Shown: positions 41,308 through 48,772, numbered from the stretch's first letter. The stretch: 64,000 nt of DNA from Saprospira sp. CCB-QB6 (GCF_028464065.1 NZ_CP116808.1:2943501-3007500); one strand, 5' to 3'. Translations and numbers: made by a program. The notes: a model not told the origin generated them from the sequence alone.

Positions 41308-41763
41308 TTATTTACGCTCTTCAAGGAAGTTTTTGGCCTCTTGCATACTGTTTTGCATTAGCCTTGTTACTTCTTCAATTTTGTCTTCTTCGGTTTGGAG
41401 ATAGCTCCAAAGCTCTTTTTCTGAGCTTTGGGTATAAAAGTCCTCATTGAGGTGAGGGTTTTTAAAGGCATTCATCCAGTCGAACATGGCTTCATGGCCT
41501 TTTTTGAGCTGGGCCAAAATGAGCAAAGCAGATTTTTTTTCTTCCGTAGAAAGGCTATCTGCGGTTGTTAGCTTGCGCAATTGAAATTGATAGGCTTCGA
41601 TATCGCCAATTTTGGGCATAATGCTATCGTGTTTGGCCACCACCAAGCTATATAAAGAATCCATTTGAGGAGACAAGCCCGTTGTCGTTGAGGGGGTGGG
41701 GGCCGAATTTTGGCAGGCGGCAAATAGCAGCAGGCAAAGGAATAAGGCGTGGAATTTAGCCAT
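41308..41763 (-). CDS. Hypothetical lipoprotein of the SCO/cytochrome operon
   Basis: A 151-aa protein, start MAKFHALFLCLLLFAAC (lipobox). The mature part is helical with conserved-looking spacing (MDSLYSLVVAKHDSIMPKIGDIEAY, KKGHEAMFDWMNAFKNP, EVTRLMQNSMQEAKNFL), as in four-helix envelope proteins. H and M residues (KHDSIMPKI, GHEAMFDWM) could bind a metal, which would suit its place before SCO; that is inference. The start overlaps the AlkD stop by 8 bp. Confidence 0.7.
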   Translation of the reverse strand: MAKFHALFLCLLLFAACQNSAPTPSTTTGLSPQMDSLYSLVVAKHDSIMPKIGDIEAYQFQLRKLTTADSLSTEEKKSALLILAQLKKGHEAMFDWMNAFKNPHLNEDFYTQSSEKELWSYLQTEEDKIEEVTRLMQNSMQEAKNFLEERK

Positions 41764-42469
41764 TTTTATGATGTTTTTGTAGCCACTTGAGTCCTTCTCG
41801 TTTAGAAAGACCCGAGAGTTTAGCTTCATGAGTGTGAATAAAAGTAGTAACGGCTGGGCCATCAGTTTTAGAATATTCTCTTAGGGACCAGCCAATGGCT
41901 TTACGGATAAAAAAGTCGGTTTCTGGGGCCAAAATTAGGATAAACTCTTGCAAGAGGGGCCAATCGGTTTGGGTTTTATAGCGAAGTTGGAAGAGTAGAG
42001 CGGTTCGTCGGAGCCATAAGTTCTCAGATTGGACCCATTTATGAGTCTCGTTTTTGAGTTGGGGAAATTTTTGTAGGTAGTGGCCAATAAGTTTTGGTCC
42101 AATATAATCACAGCTATCCCACCAGCTATTGGTTTGTAGTAATTGTAGTAAAAAAGGAAGTAGTTCGCTATTATTTGTTTTGCGCAGTGGCTTTTCCAGT
42201 AACTCCATAGCCTGATAATGTAGTTCTCTGTAGTCTTGTGCCCAAAGTAATTCTACAAAATCAAGCAAATCTTGTCCTTCAGGAAGTTCTTCCTTGGCCC
42301 AAAATGTCTTTTGCACCGTTTTCCGAATAGGAGAGGGCAAGCCTAAAAATTTAAATTGCTTGCGCATATAGGCCGACATCGGCTCTACTTTTTCGTTTAT
42401 TGCCGATTCTTGAAAAGCAGAAACTAAGGCAAGCATTAAACGCTGGGTTGTTATAGAAGTCTTTTTCAA
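41756..42469 (-). CDS. DNA alkylation repair protein (AlkD-like)
   Basis: A 237-aa HEAT-like repeat glycosylase of the AlkC/AlkD family, which removes alkylated purines (e.g. 3-methyladenine, 7-methylguanine) without base flipping. Family blocks visible: AYMRKQFKFLGLPSPIRK near the start, NSWWDSCDYIGPKLIGHYL in the middle (the WD pair includes the catalytic Asp region) and DFFIRKAIGWSLREYSKTD near residue 185. It is the first gene of the overlapping group with the lipoprotein, SCO and cytochrome genes. The association is probably only positional. Confidence 0.92.
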   Translation of the reverse strand: MKKTSITTQRLMLALVSAFQESAINEKVEPMSAYMRKQFKFLGLPSPIRKTVQKTFWAKEELPEGQDLLDFVELLWAQDYRELHYQAMELLEKPLRKTNNSELLPFLLQLLQTNSWWDSCDYIGPKLIGHYLQKFPQLKNETHKWVQSENLWLRRTALLFQLRYKTQTDWPLLQEFILILAPETDFFIRKAIGWSLREYSKTDGPAVTTFIHTHEAKLSGLSKREGLKWLQKHHKNG

Positions 42470-42636
42470 GAGTTTACAAAATTTTAACGTGATTAGTTTT
42501 TAGAGAATTTTATTTTGAAAAGTTTAAGACTTAGGCCTTTTTAGGTTAATTTTAATAAAGCAAGCAATACCCTTAATTTTTAAAAGGAATCATCTTCTAC
42601 CCCCAGAGCTTGGTTCGTCTCTTTAACTTGATTTTT

Positions 42637-43395
42637 ATGAAGAATAGTTATTTGATGTTATTCCTGTTTTGTTTGTTATTTGCTGGGTTGCAGGCTCAGC
42701 CCCAAAACGGCTATTTATCACAAGAGCACTACAAAACGCTTGATGGGAATTTAGAGCGCCTTTTTCACCTCCGCCAAGGTGTTTTTCGGCAGAAAAATAA
42801 GACAAAAAGCGGCGAACTGAAATCCTGGTATGTCAATGATGGCCAAGATAGCGTCATGTTATATACCGTGGCTCTAGGGAATAAATATCGAGATGGATAT
42901 TGGTTATTGCATTATCAATTTATGAGCAATTTACCCGACATGCCCGTCTATACTTCTCTAGAACATATTACAGAACTTAGTCGCGATAGTTTACATGGGC
43001 AAATGTATAAACTTCCAATAAAAGTTAAGCTGAGTAACCTGCTAAAAAAGCCTAAAAAGACGCTCAGCAAAATTACACTAGATTTAGAGGAATTAGAGGC
43101 CCTAGATGAGGAAATTTTTTATTGGAAAAGGGACTATAATAGCTTTGAAGGGCACTCTTTACCCTATTTTCAAAACCAAACTAGACGAGAAGAAAATAAG
43201 TACACTATAGATTATTACTATATCCACTTAGAAGCCCTCTGCTTTATGGCCAAACCAGCTAATAAGAAGGTGAGCGCAGAAGTCGTTAAAAAACATATCC
43301 CCAACACAAAGAGCTACAAAACCTTTCTCCTACGTAGCCAACCTTATCTTACCGCTATTTTTAACGATTACTTCAAAAAACCCAAAAAACGCTAG
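42637..43395 (+). CDS. CpcT/CpeT-like exported protein
   Basis: A 252-aa protein with signal peptide MKNSYLMLFLFCLLFAGLQAQ (ATG at 42637; a TTG nine codons earlier is rejected). Block order matches CpcT/CpeT (DUF1001): LFHLRQGVFRQKNK (family 'l.~~~G.F.n..Q'), SVMLYTVALGNKYRDGYWLLHYQF (family 'i.lh..pi.....g.WlYvEQa'), then PVYTSLEHITEL, and later DEEIFYWKRDYNSFEGHS (family 'GC.v.~.~~~.~f~Gst'). In cyanobacteria these attach bilins to phycobiliproteins; Bacteroidota homologues have no known substrate. This copy is divergent and lacks the PYRQR core, so lyase activity is doubtful. Confidence 0.5.
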   Translation: MKNSYLMLFLFCLLFAGLQAQPQNGYLSQEHYKTLDGNLERLFHLRQGVFRQKNKTKSGELKSWYVNDGQDSVMLYTVALGNKYRDGYWLLHYQFMSNLPDMPVYTSLEHITELSRDSLHGQMYKLPIKVKLSNLLKKPKKTLSKITLDLEELEALDEEIFYWKRDYNSFEGHSLPYFQNQTRREENKYTIDYYYIHLEALCFMAKPANKKVSAEVVKKHIPNTKSYKTFLLRSQPYLTAIFNDYFKKPKKR

Positions 43396-43571
43396 TCACT
43401 CTTTGAGTCTTAGGGATAATCTTACACTCAAAAAACTATGGCACCCAAATTAGTTGATTGTTTATTGGCCCAAATCAATGCAAATAAAAATTATTATCGG
43501 CTTTTTTGCTTAAATGCAAACAAAATGCTACTTTTAGGGTTGTAAGGATGACTCTACAAAAGAGTTGTTCA

Positions 43572-43612
43572 AAAAGAAGAGATAAGGCGATTTAGCCCTA
43601 TCTCTTCTTTTG
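43572..43612 (+). other. Strong hairpin upstream of the acyl-CoA dehydrogenase
   Basis: AAAGAAGAGATAaGGC-GATTTA-GCCcTATCTCTTCTTT, a long stem followed by TTTTGGG, 64 bp before the ATG. It could be a late terminator for the CpcT-like gene or an attenuator of the dehydrogenase leader. The remaining intergenic bases show nothing else. Confidence 0.5.
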
Positions 43613-43675
43613 GGTTTAAGGAGAGGCCTTAAACTATAGTAATTCTGAAAGTATAATCTATAAAAACATACAACC

Positions 43676-45475
43676 ATGGCAGAACTTGTTGATAATAAAC
43701 AAACTGAAGTACTAAAAGGTGCGGAGTACTTGATCCGCGATAGCCAAGCAAACGAAACTTATATCCCCGAAGAAAGCAATGAGGAGCAGGATATGGTCCG
43801 CCAAATGGTTAAGGATTTCTGCGATACGCATATCTACCCTAACTACGCCAAAATCGAAAAGCAAGAAAATGATATCGCTAAGGACCTATTGGCCGTAGCT
43901 GGTGAACAAGGCTTGCTAAGCGCCCATATTCCCGAAGAATATGGTGGAATGACTATGGACAATAATACCAATACGATTATTACAGAAGAAATTGGCCGTG
44001 CTGGCTCTTTCTCTGTTGCCGTAGCTGCTCATACTGGAATCGGAATGTTGCCCATCCTTTATTATGGTACCGAAGAACAAAAACAAAAGTACCTTCCTGG
44101 CCTTTGCTCTGGCGAACTTGCCGCTTCTTACTGTCTCACCGAACCCGGTTCTGGCTCAGATGCCCTAGCCGCCAAAACTAAAGCAACTCGCTCTGAAGAT
44201 GGCGAGCATTTCTATATCACTGGCCAGAAAATGTGGATTACTAACGGCGGTTTTGCCGACGTTTATATCGTCTTCGCTCAAGTTGATGGCGATAAGTTTA
44301 CAGGCTTTTTGGTAGAACGTGGAGCTGAAGGACTTAGCCTAGGCGCCGAAGAAGATAAACTCGGTATCAAAGGTTCTTCTACCCGCCAAGTGTTCTTCGA
44401 AAATGTAAAGGTGTCTAAAGATGCCGTTTTAGGAGAAATCGGAAAAGGCCACCTTATTGCCTTTAACGTATTAAATGTAGGTCGCTTCAAATTGGGCGTG
44501 ATGACTCTAGGTGCCGCTAAACGCAATGCTGACCTAGCTGTACAATACGCTAACGAACGCCAACAGTTTAAACAATCAATTAGCAACTTTGGCGCTATCC
44601 AACACAAATTAGCCCAACAAGCTACTCGCATTTATGCCGCAGAATCGGCCCTCTACCGCACCTCTATGCTCCTTCAGCAAAAGTCTAAGGCCTTAATGGA
44701 AGCTGGTAAAACCTTTGCCGAGGCTAAGCTGATCGCCGCCGAAGAATATGCCGTAGAATGTGCTATGCTCAAAGTAATCGGCTCTGAAATGCTCGATTAT
44801 GTAGTGGACGAAACTGTGCAAATCCATGGCGGAAACGGCTTCTCTGAAGAGTATTCTGCCGCCCGCGCTTATCGCGATGCCCGTATCAACCGTATCTTTG
44901 AAGGTACCAACGAAATTAACCGCCTCCTTACTTTCTCTATGACTATGCGTAGAGCAATGAAAGGTGCTATCGATATCACTGGCCCCGCTTGGGAAGTGCA
45001 AAAGGAGTTGGCTAGCATGCCCAAAATCGAAAACCTCGATGGTCCCTTGGCTCAAGAAGTGAAAACCGTTAAACAACTCAAGAAAATGGCCCTTATGGTG
45101 GCTGGCGGCGCCGCCAAATACCAACTAGATGGTAAATTGGACCTCAAAAATGAACAGGAAATCTGCATGAATATCGCCGATCTAATGATCGAAGCTTTCG
45201 TTGCCGAATCATTCCTCCTCCGCGTTCAAAAACTAGCCGAACAAGGAAAAGATAGCAGCAATCCCGAAAAAATGCTTAAGATTTTCCTTAACGATGCCCT
45301 CGATCGCGCCGCCAAAAATGCCAAAGATGCGCTCTGCTCTTTCGCCGATGGCGATGCCCTCCGCATGATGCTCAATGGCGTGAAACGCTTTAGCAAAGGC
45401 GGTCAATACAATGTCAAAAACCTAGGTCGTGAAGTCGCCAAAACTTTTATCGACGCTAATGAGTACTGCTTCTAA
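43676..45475 (+). CDS. Acyl-CoA dehydrogenase, 600-aa class
   Basis: A 599-aa FAD enzyme for the first step of fatty acid beta-oxidation. N-terminal alpha domain (NEEQDMVRQMVKDFCDTHIYPN), flavin motif CLTEPGSGSDALAAKT near 160, KMWITNGGFADVYIVF, FNVLNVGRFKLGVMTLGAAK, then ETVQIHGGNGFSEEYSAARAYRDARINRIFEGTNEINR with catalytic E409. The extra ~170-residue C-terminal helical domain (after MKGAIDITGPAWEVQ) marks the VLCAD-like class used for long chains. Monocistronic, with its own terminator. Confidence 0.93.
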   Translation: MAELVDNKQTEVLKGAEYLIRDSQANETYIPEESNEEQDMVRQMVKDFCDTHIYPNYAKIEKQENDIAKDLLAVAGEQGLLSAHIPEEYGGMTMDNNTNTIITEEIGRAGSFSVAVAAHTGIGMLPILYYGTEEQKQKYLPGLCSGELAASYCLTEPGSGSDALAAKTKATRSEDGEHFYITGQKMWITNGGFADVYIVFAQVDGDKFTGFLVERGAEGLSLGAEEDKLGIKGSSTRQVFFENVKVSKDAVLGEIGKGHLIAFNVLNVGRFKLGVMTLGAAKRNADLAVQYANERQQFKQSISNFGAIQHKLAQQATRIYAAESALYRTSMLLQQKSKALMEAGKTFAEAKLIAAEEYAVECAMLKVIGSEMLDYVVDETVQIHGGNGFSEEYSAARAYRDARINRIFEGTNEINRLLTFSMTMRRAMKGAIDITGPAWEVQKELASMPKIENLDGPLAQEVKTVKQLKKMALMVAGGAAKYQLDGKLDLKNEQEICMNIADLMIEAFVAESFLLRVQKLAEQGKDSSNPEKMLKIFLNDALDRAAKNAKDALCSFADGDALRMMLNGVKRFSKGGQYNVKNLGREVAKTFIDANEYCF

Positions 45476-45500
45476 TTAGCAGAATATCAATCAAATTCGA

Positions 45501-45532
45501 AAAGGTCTGCCTCTATGAGGTAGACCTTTTTT
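45501..45532 (+). terminator. Terminator of the acyl-CoA dehydrogenase gene
   Basis: AAAGGTCTGCCTC-TAT-GAGGTAGACCTTT, a 13-bp stem (one G-T), then TTT; 25 bp after the stop. Confidence 0.87.
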
Positions 45533-45551
45533 ATTTGGATGCGGCTATTTT

Positions 45552-45657
45552 GGGGCCTCCGCCTCGCCCTAGGCGAGTCAACTTCATGAGGGTTTCAACC
45601 CTCATCTATATATTATTGCGGAGCAATACCATTGTTGCTGTAGGTTTCAACCTACAG
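45552..45657 (+). repeat. Truncated GC-rich repeat (copy 16, subtype A) fused to a P2 pair
   Basis: Only the first block, GGGGCCTCCGCC-TCGCCCTAGGCGA, is left. It runs into ATGAGGGTTTCAACCCTCAT (45586-45605), middle hairpin ATTGCGGAGCAAT, and CTGTAGGTTTCAACCTACAG (45638-45657), the P2 pair in reverse orientation. Confidence 0.85.
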
Positions 45658-45695
45658 TGATTGTAGTTCTCTAAGCCTTCAACCGCTCCACCAAA

Positions 45696-46730
45696 TCAAT
45701 CCTCCGCCCAAACCTTACAACCCTCTGTGCAGTTCTGACAAATATCTATCTGATCCCGCCCCTTAAATAACAATTCTCTGAATTCCTCATAGGCTTCCGA
45801 CCACCAAATTTCCTCAAAACTAGCCGACTGCAATTGCCCCAACTCATGCTGGGCATCTTTGTCAAAACAACAAGGCAATACCCGCCCATCCCAACTAATC
45901 ACACAAGAATGCCAAAGCTTCCAACAATGATTCAATAACTCATTCTTGATGACATAACTCCCATCCGCCTGCTTGGCATAACGGGCATATTTATTCTGTG
46001 TGGGAATCAAGGGGTTCCCCTGCTTGTAATCATAGATCTGCGCCGTCTTCAACTTGACCTCATCTACCCCAATCTCTTCCGCCAATCGATAAATATCCGG
46101 AATCTGATGCTCATTGGGCCGCACCACCAAAAACTGGAAAATTAAATAGGGCGTTTTGCTCTTCAACTCCCGCTTCCACTTTACCATATTCCGGGCCCCT
46201 TGCAACACATTCTCCAATTTCCCACTCTTCCGATAGGCCGAATAGGTCTCCTGATCACTGCCATCAATAGAAATAATCAAACGATCCAAACCAGATTCTA
46301 CCGTTTTCTTCGCATTAGCCTCATTCAAAAAATGAGCATTGGTAGAGGTCGCTGTATAAATGCCTTTCTGATTCGCATAAGCCACCATCTCCAAAAAATT
46401 GGGATTCAAATAAGGCTCGCCCTGAAAATAAAAGGTCAAATAAAAGAGCTGATCCCCCACCTCCTCAATCAAGGTGCGGAAAAAATCCGCCTTGAGGTTC
46501 CCCCTAGGCCTAGAGAAATTGCGCAGACCACTCGGACACTCAGGACACCGAAGGTTGCAAGCCGTTGTCGGCTCTATTGAGATGGAAAAGGGCAGACCCC
46601 ACTGCTTGGGCCGCCCTAATAATCGACTATAATAATAGGAGCTATAAACTTTTAACAGATTCCAAAACCGCTTGGGCCCTATCCGCCGCGCCAAGTTCCA
46701 TGCATCCCCTAGTTGGAGTAGTTTAGACAT
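45696..46730 (-). CDS. Radical SAM/SPASM domain protein
   Basis: A 344-aa enzyme. The radical SAM CxxxCxxC is C58, C62, C65 in EPTTACNLRCPECPSG. The rest of the barrel includes YLTFYFQGEPYLNP and RLIISIDGSDQETYSAYR. The C-terminal SPASM-type cluster cysteines lie in HCWKLWHSCVISWDGRVLPCCFDKD and ICQNCTEGCKVW. SPASM proteins modify peptides or carry out other radical chemistry; in this subgroup the substrate is unknown. The start overlaps the DinB gene by 8 bp, so they are translationally coupled; no precursor peptide is visible next to it. Confidence 0.9.
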   Translation of the reverse strand: MSKLLQLGDAWNLARRIGPKRFWNLLKVYSSYYYSRLLGRPKQWGLPFSISIEPTTACNLRCPECPSGLRNFSRPRGNLKADFFRTLIEEVGDQLFYLTFYFQGEPYLNPNFLEMVAYANQKGIYTATSTNAHFLNEANAKKTVESGLDRLIISIDGSDQETYSAYRKSGKLENVLQGARNMVKWKRELKSKTPYLIFQFLVVRPNEHQIPDIYRLAEEIGVDEVKLKTAQIYDYKQGNPLIPTQNKYARYAKQADGSYVIKNELLNHCWKLWHSCVISWDGRVLPCCFDKDAQHELGQLQSASFEEIWWSEAYEEFRELLFKGRDQIDICQNCTEGCKVWAED

Positions 46731-47253
46731 AAGGAAGGTAACGTTCTTCTAATATATTACGATGATGGCTTTCATGCCCCAATATGATATAGGCCAAAGC
46801 CCGAACAGAACAAGTCTTGCCGCTGGCTATCCCCCTTTTTTCCCAATCCTCTGCCCGAAGACTCAGAAAAAAACGCTGACTAAACTGCCGCAAGCTCCGC
46901 CAATCTATTAACAAGTCCGCAAGCGAACGGTTTTTTAGATCTACCGCCAATACATAGGCATCTTCATCAAATCCAACCAAGGCCTGCCCGTCATTCCGCG
47001 CAAAACGCAAGGCCCTATAAAGCATGATCTGCTCCGTATCTATGCAGTGCTGCAGCAATTCTTTGATGCTCCATTTCCCCTCCGCATAGGCAAAGTTGCC
47101 CGCCTCCAAGGGTAGATGCTCCAACAAGGCTATGGTTTTATCCAAATTCAACTGAAACTGCGGCAAAATGGCCGTCGAAGAGACCAAATTGATGTAATTG
47201 GCATAAAAAGGCGCAAATTCTCCCGCCTGCGGCCGCTCTATTGCTCTTTCCAT
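46723..47253 (-). CDS. DinB family protein
   Basis: A 176-aa four-helix-bundle protein of the DinB/YfiT superfamily. Metal-ligand histidines are at the usual places: KWSIKELLQHCIDTEQIM (first His, 'W...e.l.Hl.D') and YIILGHESHHRNIL (second and third His, 'H..HH'). Many members are thiol-dependent transferases (bacillithiol or mycothiol). I use the ATG at 47253; a GTG two codons earlier is possible. It overlaps the LRR gene upstream and the radical SAM gene downstream. Confidence 0.88.
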   Translation of the reverse strand: MERAIERPQAGEFAPFYANYINLVSSTAILPQFQLNLDKTIALLEHLPLEAGNFAYAEGKWSIKELLQHCIDTEQIMLYRALRFARNDGQALVGFDEDAYVLAVDLKNRSLADLLIDWRSLRQFSQRFFLSLRAEDWEKRGIASGKTCSVRALAYIILGHESHHRNILEERYLPYV

Positions 47254-47831
47254 TGACACTGAATTTTTTGCTCTTTAAATAACTCTTCCCAAGCCGCTCG
47301 ACTTTCATCCGTCTCTTTACTCAACGGGTTCCCCTGCACATAAAGCTTTTTCAACTTGGGCAAACCTTCTAACCATTGCGGCAATTGTTGCAACTGATTG
47401 TACCCCAAATGTAACTCCTCCAATTCTTGCAACTGCCCCAAACGCTCTGGCAATTGATCCAATTCATTATGGTCCAAATGTAAAATGCGCAAGCTTTGCA
47501 GTTCCCCTATCTGCTCAGGCAACATCAACAACTCATTTTTACTCAAAAATAATTGCTCCAATTGCGGATGAGCTAACAACTGATCTAAAATATAGGGCAA
47601 ATCTAACTGCTCTATCTGGCAAAGCCAAAGCCGCTGCAAGCCCTTGGCCTGCTTCATTTCCCGCGGCCAGACTTGCAGCTCTTTTTCATATAGATAAAGG
47701 ACTCGCAAACTATCAAATTGTTCGCTCGCCAAACCTTCCAAATCCCGACAAGCCCAAGATGGCGGCTGCGCTTGCCCCATCGCAAACTGCTGAACCAAAA
47801 GAAAATAAAGCAAAATATATAGTCGATTCAT
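47238..47831 (-). CDS. Exported leucine-rich repeat protein
   Basis: A 197-aa protein with signal peptide MNRLYILLYFLLVQQFAMGQ (ATG at 47831; a TTG start 26 codons upstream is rejected). It then has five or six short LRRs of the bacterial 'LP' type: LEQLFLSKNELLMLPEQIGEL, LRILHLDHNELDQLPERLGQL, LEELHLGYNQLQQLPQWLEGL, LKKLYVQGNPL. A small binding protein of the envelope; ligand unknown. First gene of the three-gene operon with DinB and radical SAM; its stop lies inside the DinB start region. Confidence 0.85.
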   Translation of the reverse strand: MNRLYILLYFLLVQQFAMGQAQPPSWACRDLEGLASEQFDSLRVLYLYEKELQVWPREMKQAKGLQRLWLCQIEQLDLPYILDQLLAHPQLEQLFLSKNELLMLPEQIGELQSLRILHLDHNELDQLPERLGQLQELEELHLGYNQLQQLPQWLEGLPKLKKLYVQGNPLSKETDESRAAWEELFKEQKIQCQWKEQ

Positions 47832-47940
47832 CAATATCATTTTAAATGTAAAATAAAGCCCCTCAAGGACCAGACTACCCTCAAAATACTGCTTTTTCTC
47901 AAGATTCAAGCGCAGAGGATTAGGGTTCTATTCTTTTTTT

Positions 47941-48076
47941 GGGGCCCGCGGCCAGTTCGGCCTAACGGCCTCAGTTGGCCGCCGCTATGCTGCGGGGCTC
48001 ACAGGGCTGTTCGGCCCTGCGGCGGCTTTGCCGCCTGGGTCTGGCGCTGCGCGCCACCCCTCCGCAGCGCTGGGCC
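47941..48076 (+). repeat. GC-rich modular repeat, copy 17 (subtype C)
   Basis: GGGGCCCGCGGCCAGTTCGG, CCTAACGGCC, GTTGGCCGCCGCTATG, GGGGCTCACAGGGCTGTTCG, GCCCTGCGGCGGC, CCGCCTGGGTCTGGC, GCTGCGCGCCACCCC, AGCGCTGGGCC. It lies upstream of the LRR operon, in the opposite orientation. Confidence 0.88.
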
Positions 48077-48126
48077 TTTTGGCCTTCGGCCATCTTGGAC
48101 GAGATATAGGCTAGAGGATACAGGAC

Positions 48127-48190
48127 CCTAGGGCCAAGGCCCTAGGCTAAGGTATTGGTCGCCCCCTCCTTTGAGGGGGCTTTTTTGTGC
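48127..48190 (+). repeat. CCTAGGGC repeat family P3, copy 2
   Basis: CCTAGGGCC-AAGG-CCCTAG palindrome, spacer, GCCCCCTCC-TTT-GAGGGGGC then TTTTTTG. It is almost identical in layout to 4783-4845, 43 kb away. Confidence 0.85.
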
Positions 48191-48243
48191 TTCGGTCAAT
48201 GGTTATTGTAGGGAATGGGGGTAGGGTTGAGCTAGAAGGCAAA

Positions 48244-48300
48244 TCCCCTCGAATGAGGGGACGGCGATTTTTTTGGATAGCCTAGGGCCTTGGCCCTAGG
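48244..48300 (-). repeat. CCTAGGGC repeat family P3, copy 3 (reverse)
   Basis: CCCCTCGAATGAGGGG, ACGGCGATTTTTTTGGATAG, CCTAGGGCCTTGGCCCTAGG. The two palindromes appear in reverse order to copy 2. A lone CCCTAGGGCCTTGCCCTAGG lies at 48375-48394, and TCAATGGTTATTGTARGGAA is repeated at 48196 and 48477. No gene is visible in 48077-48772. Confidence 0.82.
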
Positions 48301-48519
48301 TGTAGAGATGTAATAAGGGATGATAGGAGGTGGACCTCTAGATATCGAGATGATAATAGGGGCGGTGATATATGCCCCTAGGGCCTTGCCCTAGGGATGT
48401 GTCGTAATGGGGTTCTAGTGTTTAAGCAAGCTATTCGGATGTATCGTAATGGGGTTCTAATCATTAAGTTTAGTCAATGGTTATTGTAAGGAATGGGGGT
48501 AGCGGCTGGCTGGAATATA

Positions 48520-48727
48520 CTGTAGGTTAAAACCTACAGCCAATTAACGAATGCATTTAATATAGTATGGAGGGTTAAAACCCTCCATAAATAAACATGT
48601 TCTAGGCTGCCTCAATCATAAATGCAGCAGTTGTGAGGATGGTTAAAAGCTGTGGAGGGTTTTAACCCTCCACGCTATGGATGTGTAGAATGGCCCTGTT
48701 GTCTGGCTGTAGGTTTTAACCTACAGG
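48520..48727 (+). repeat. Tandem P2 (copy f) + P1 (copy f) hairpin pairs
   Basis: P2: CTGTAGGTTAAAACCTACAG (48520-48539) and GGAGGGTTAAAACCCTCC (within 48567-48588). P1: TGGAGGGTTTTAACCCTCCA (48653-48674), spacer GATGTGTAGAATGGCC, CTGTAGGTTTTAACCTACAG (48708-48727). The P1 stems here differ fully from copies a-d but pair perfectly. Confidence 0.87.
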
Positions 48728-48772
48728 CCCATATAGCAGGCGGCGCAGCCGCCGCAAAGGAGCGAAGCGACT

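Noticed and set aside
45696-47259. A RiPP biosynthetic cluster around the radical SAM/SPASM gene
   Set aside because: No short precursor gene, transporter or protease is adjacent; only DinB and an LRR protein are linked.
48077-48772. tRNA, small RNA or short protein gene in the 1.1-kb gap before the PLP-enzyme gene
   Set aside because: I looked for cloverleaf features and short coding frames with a plausible ribosome binding site and found only repeat hairpins. A non-coding RNA cannot be ruled out without expression data.
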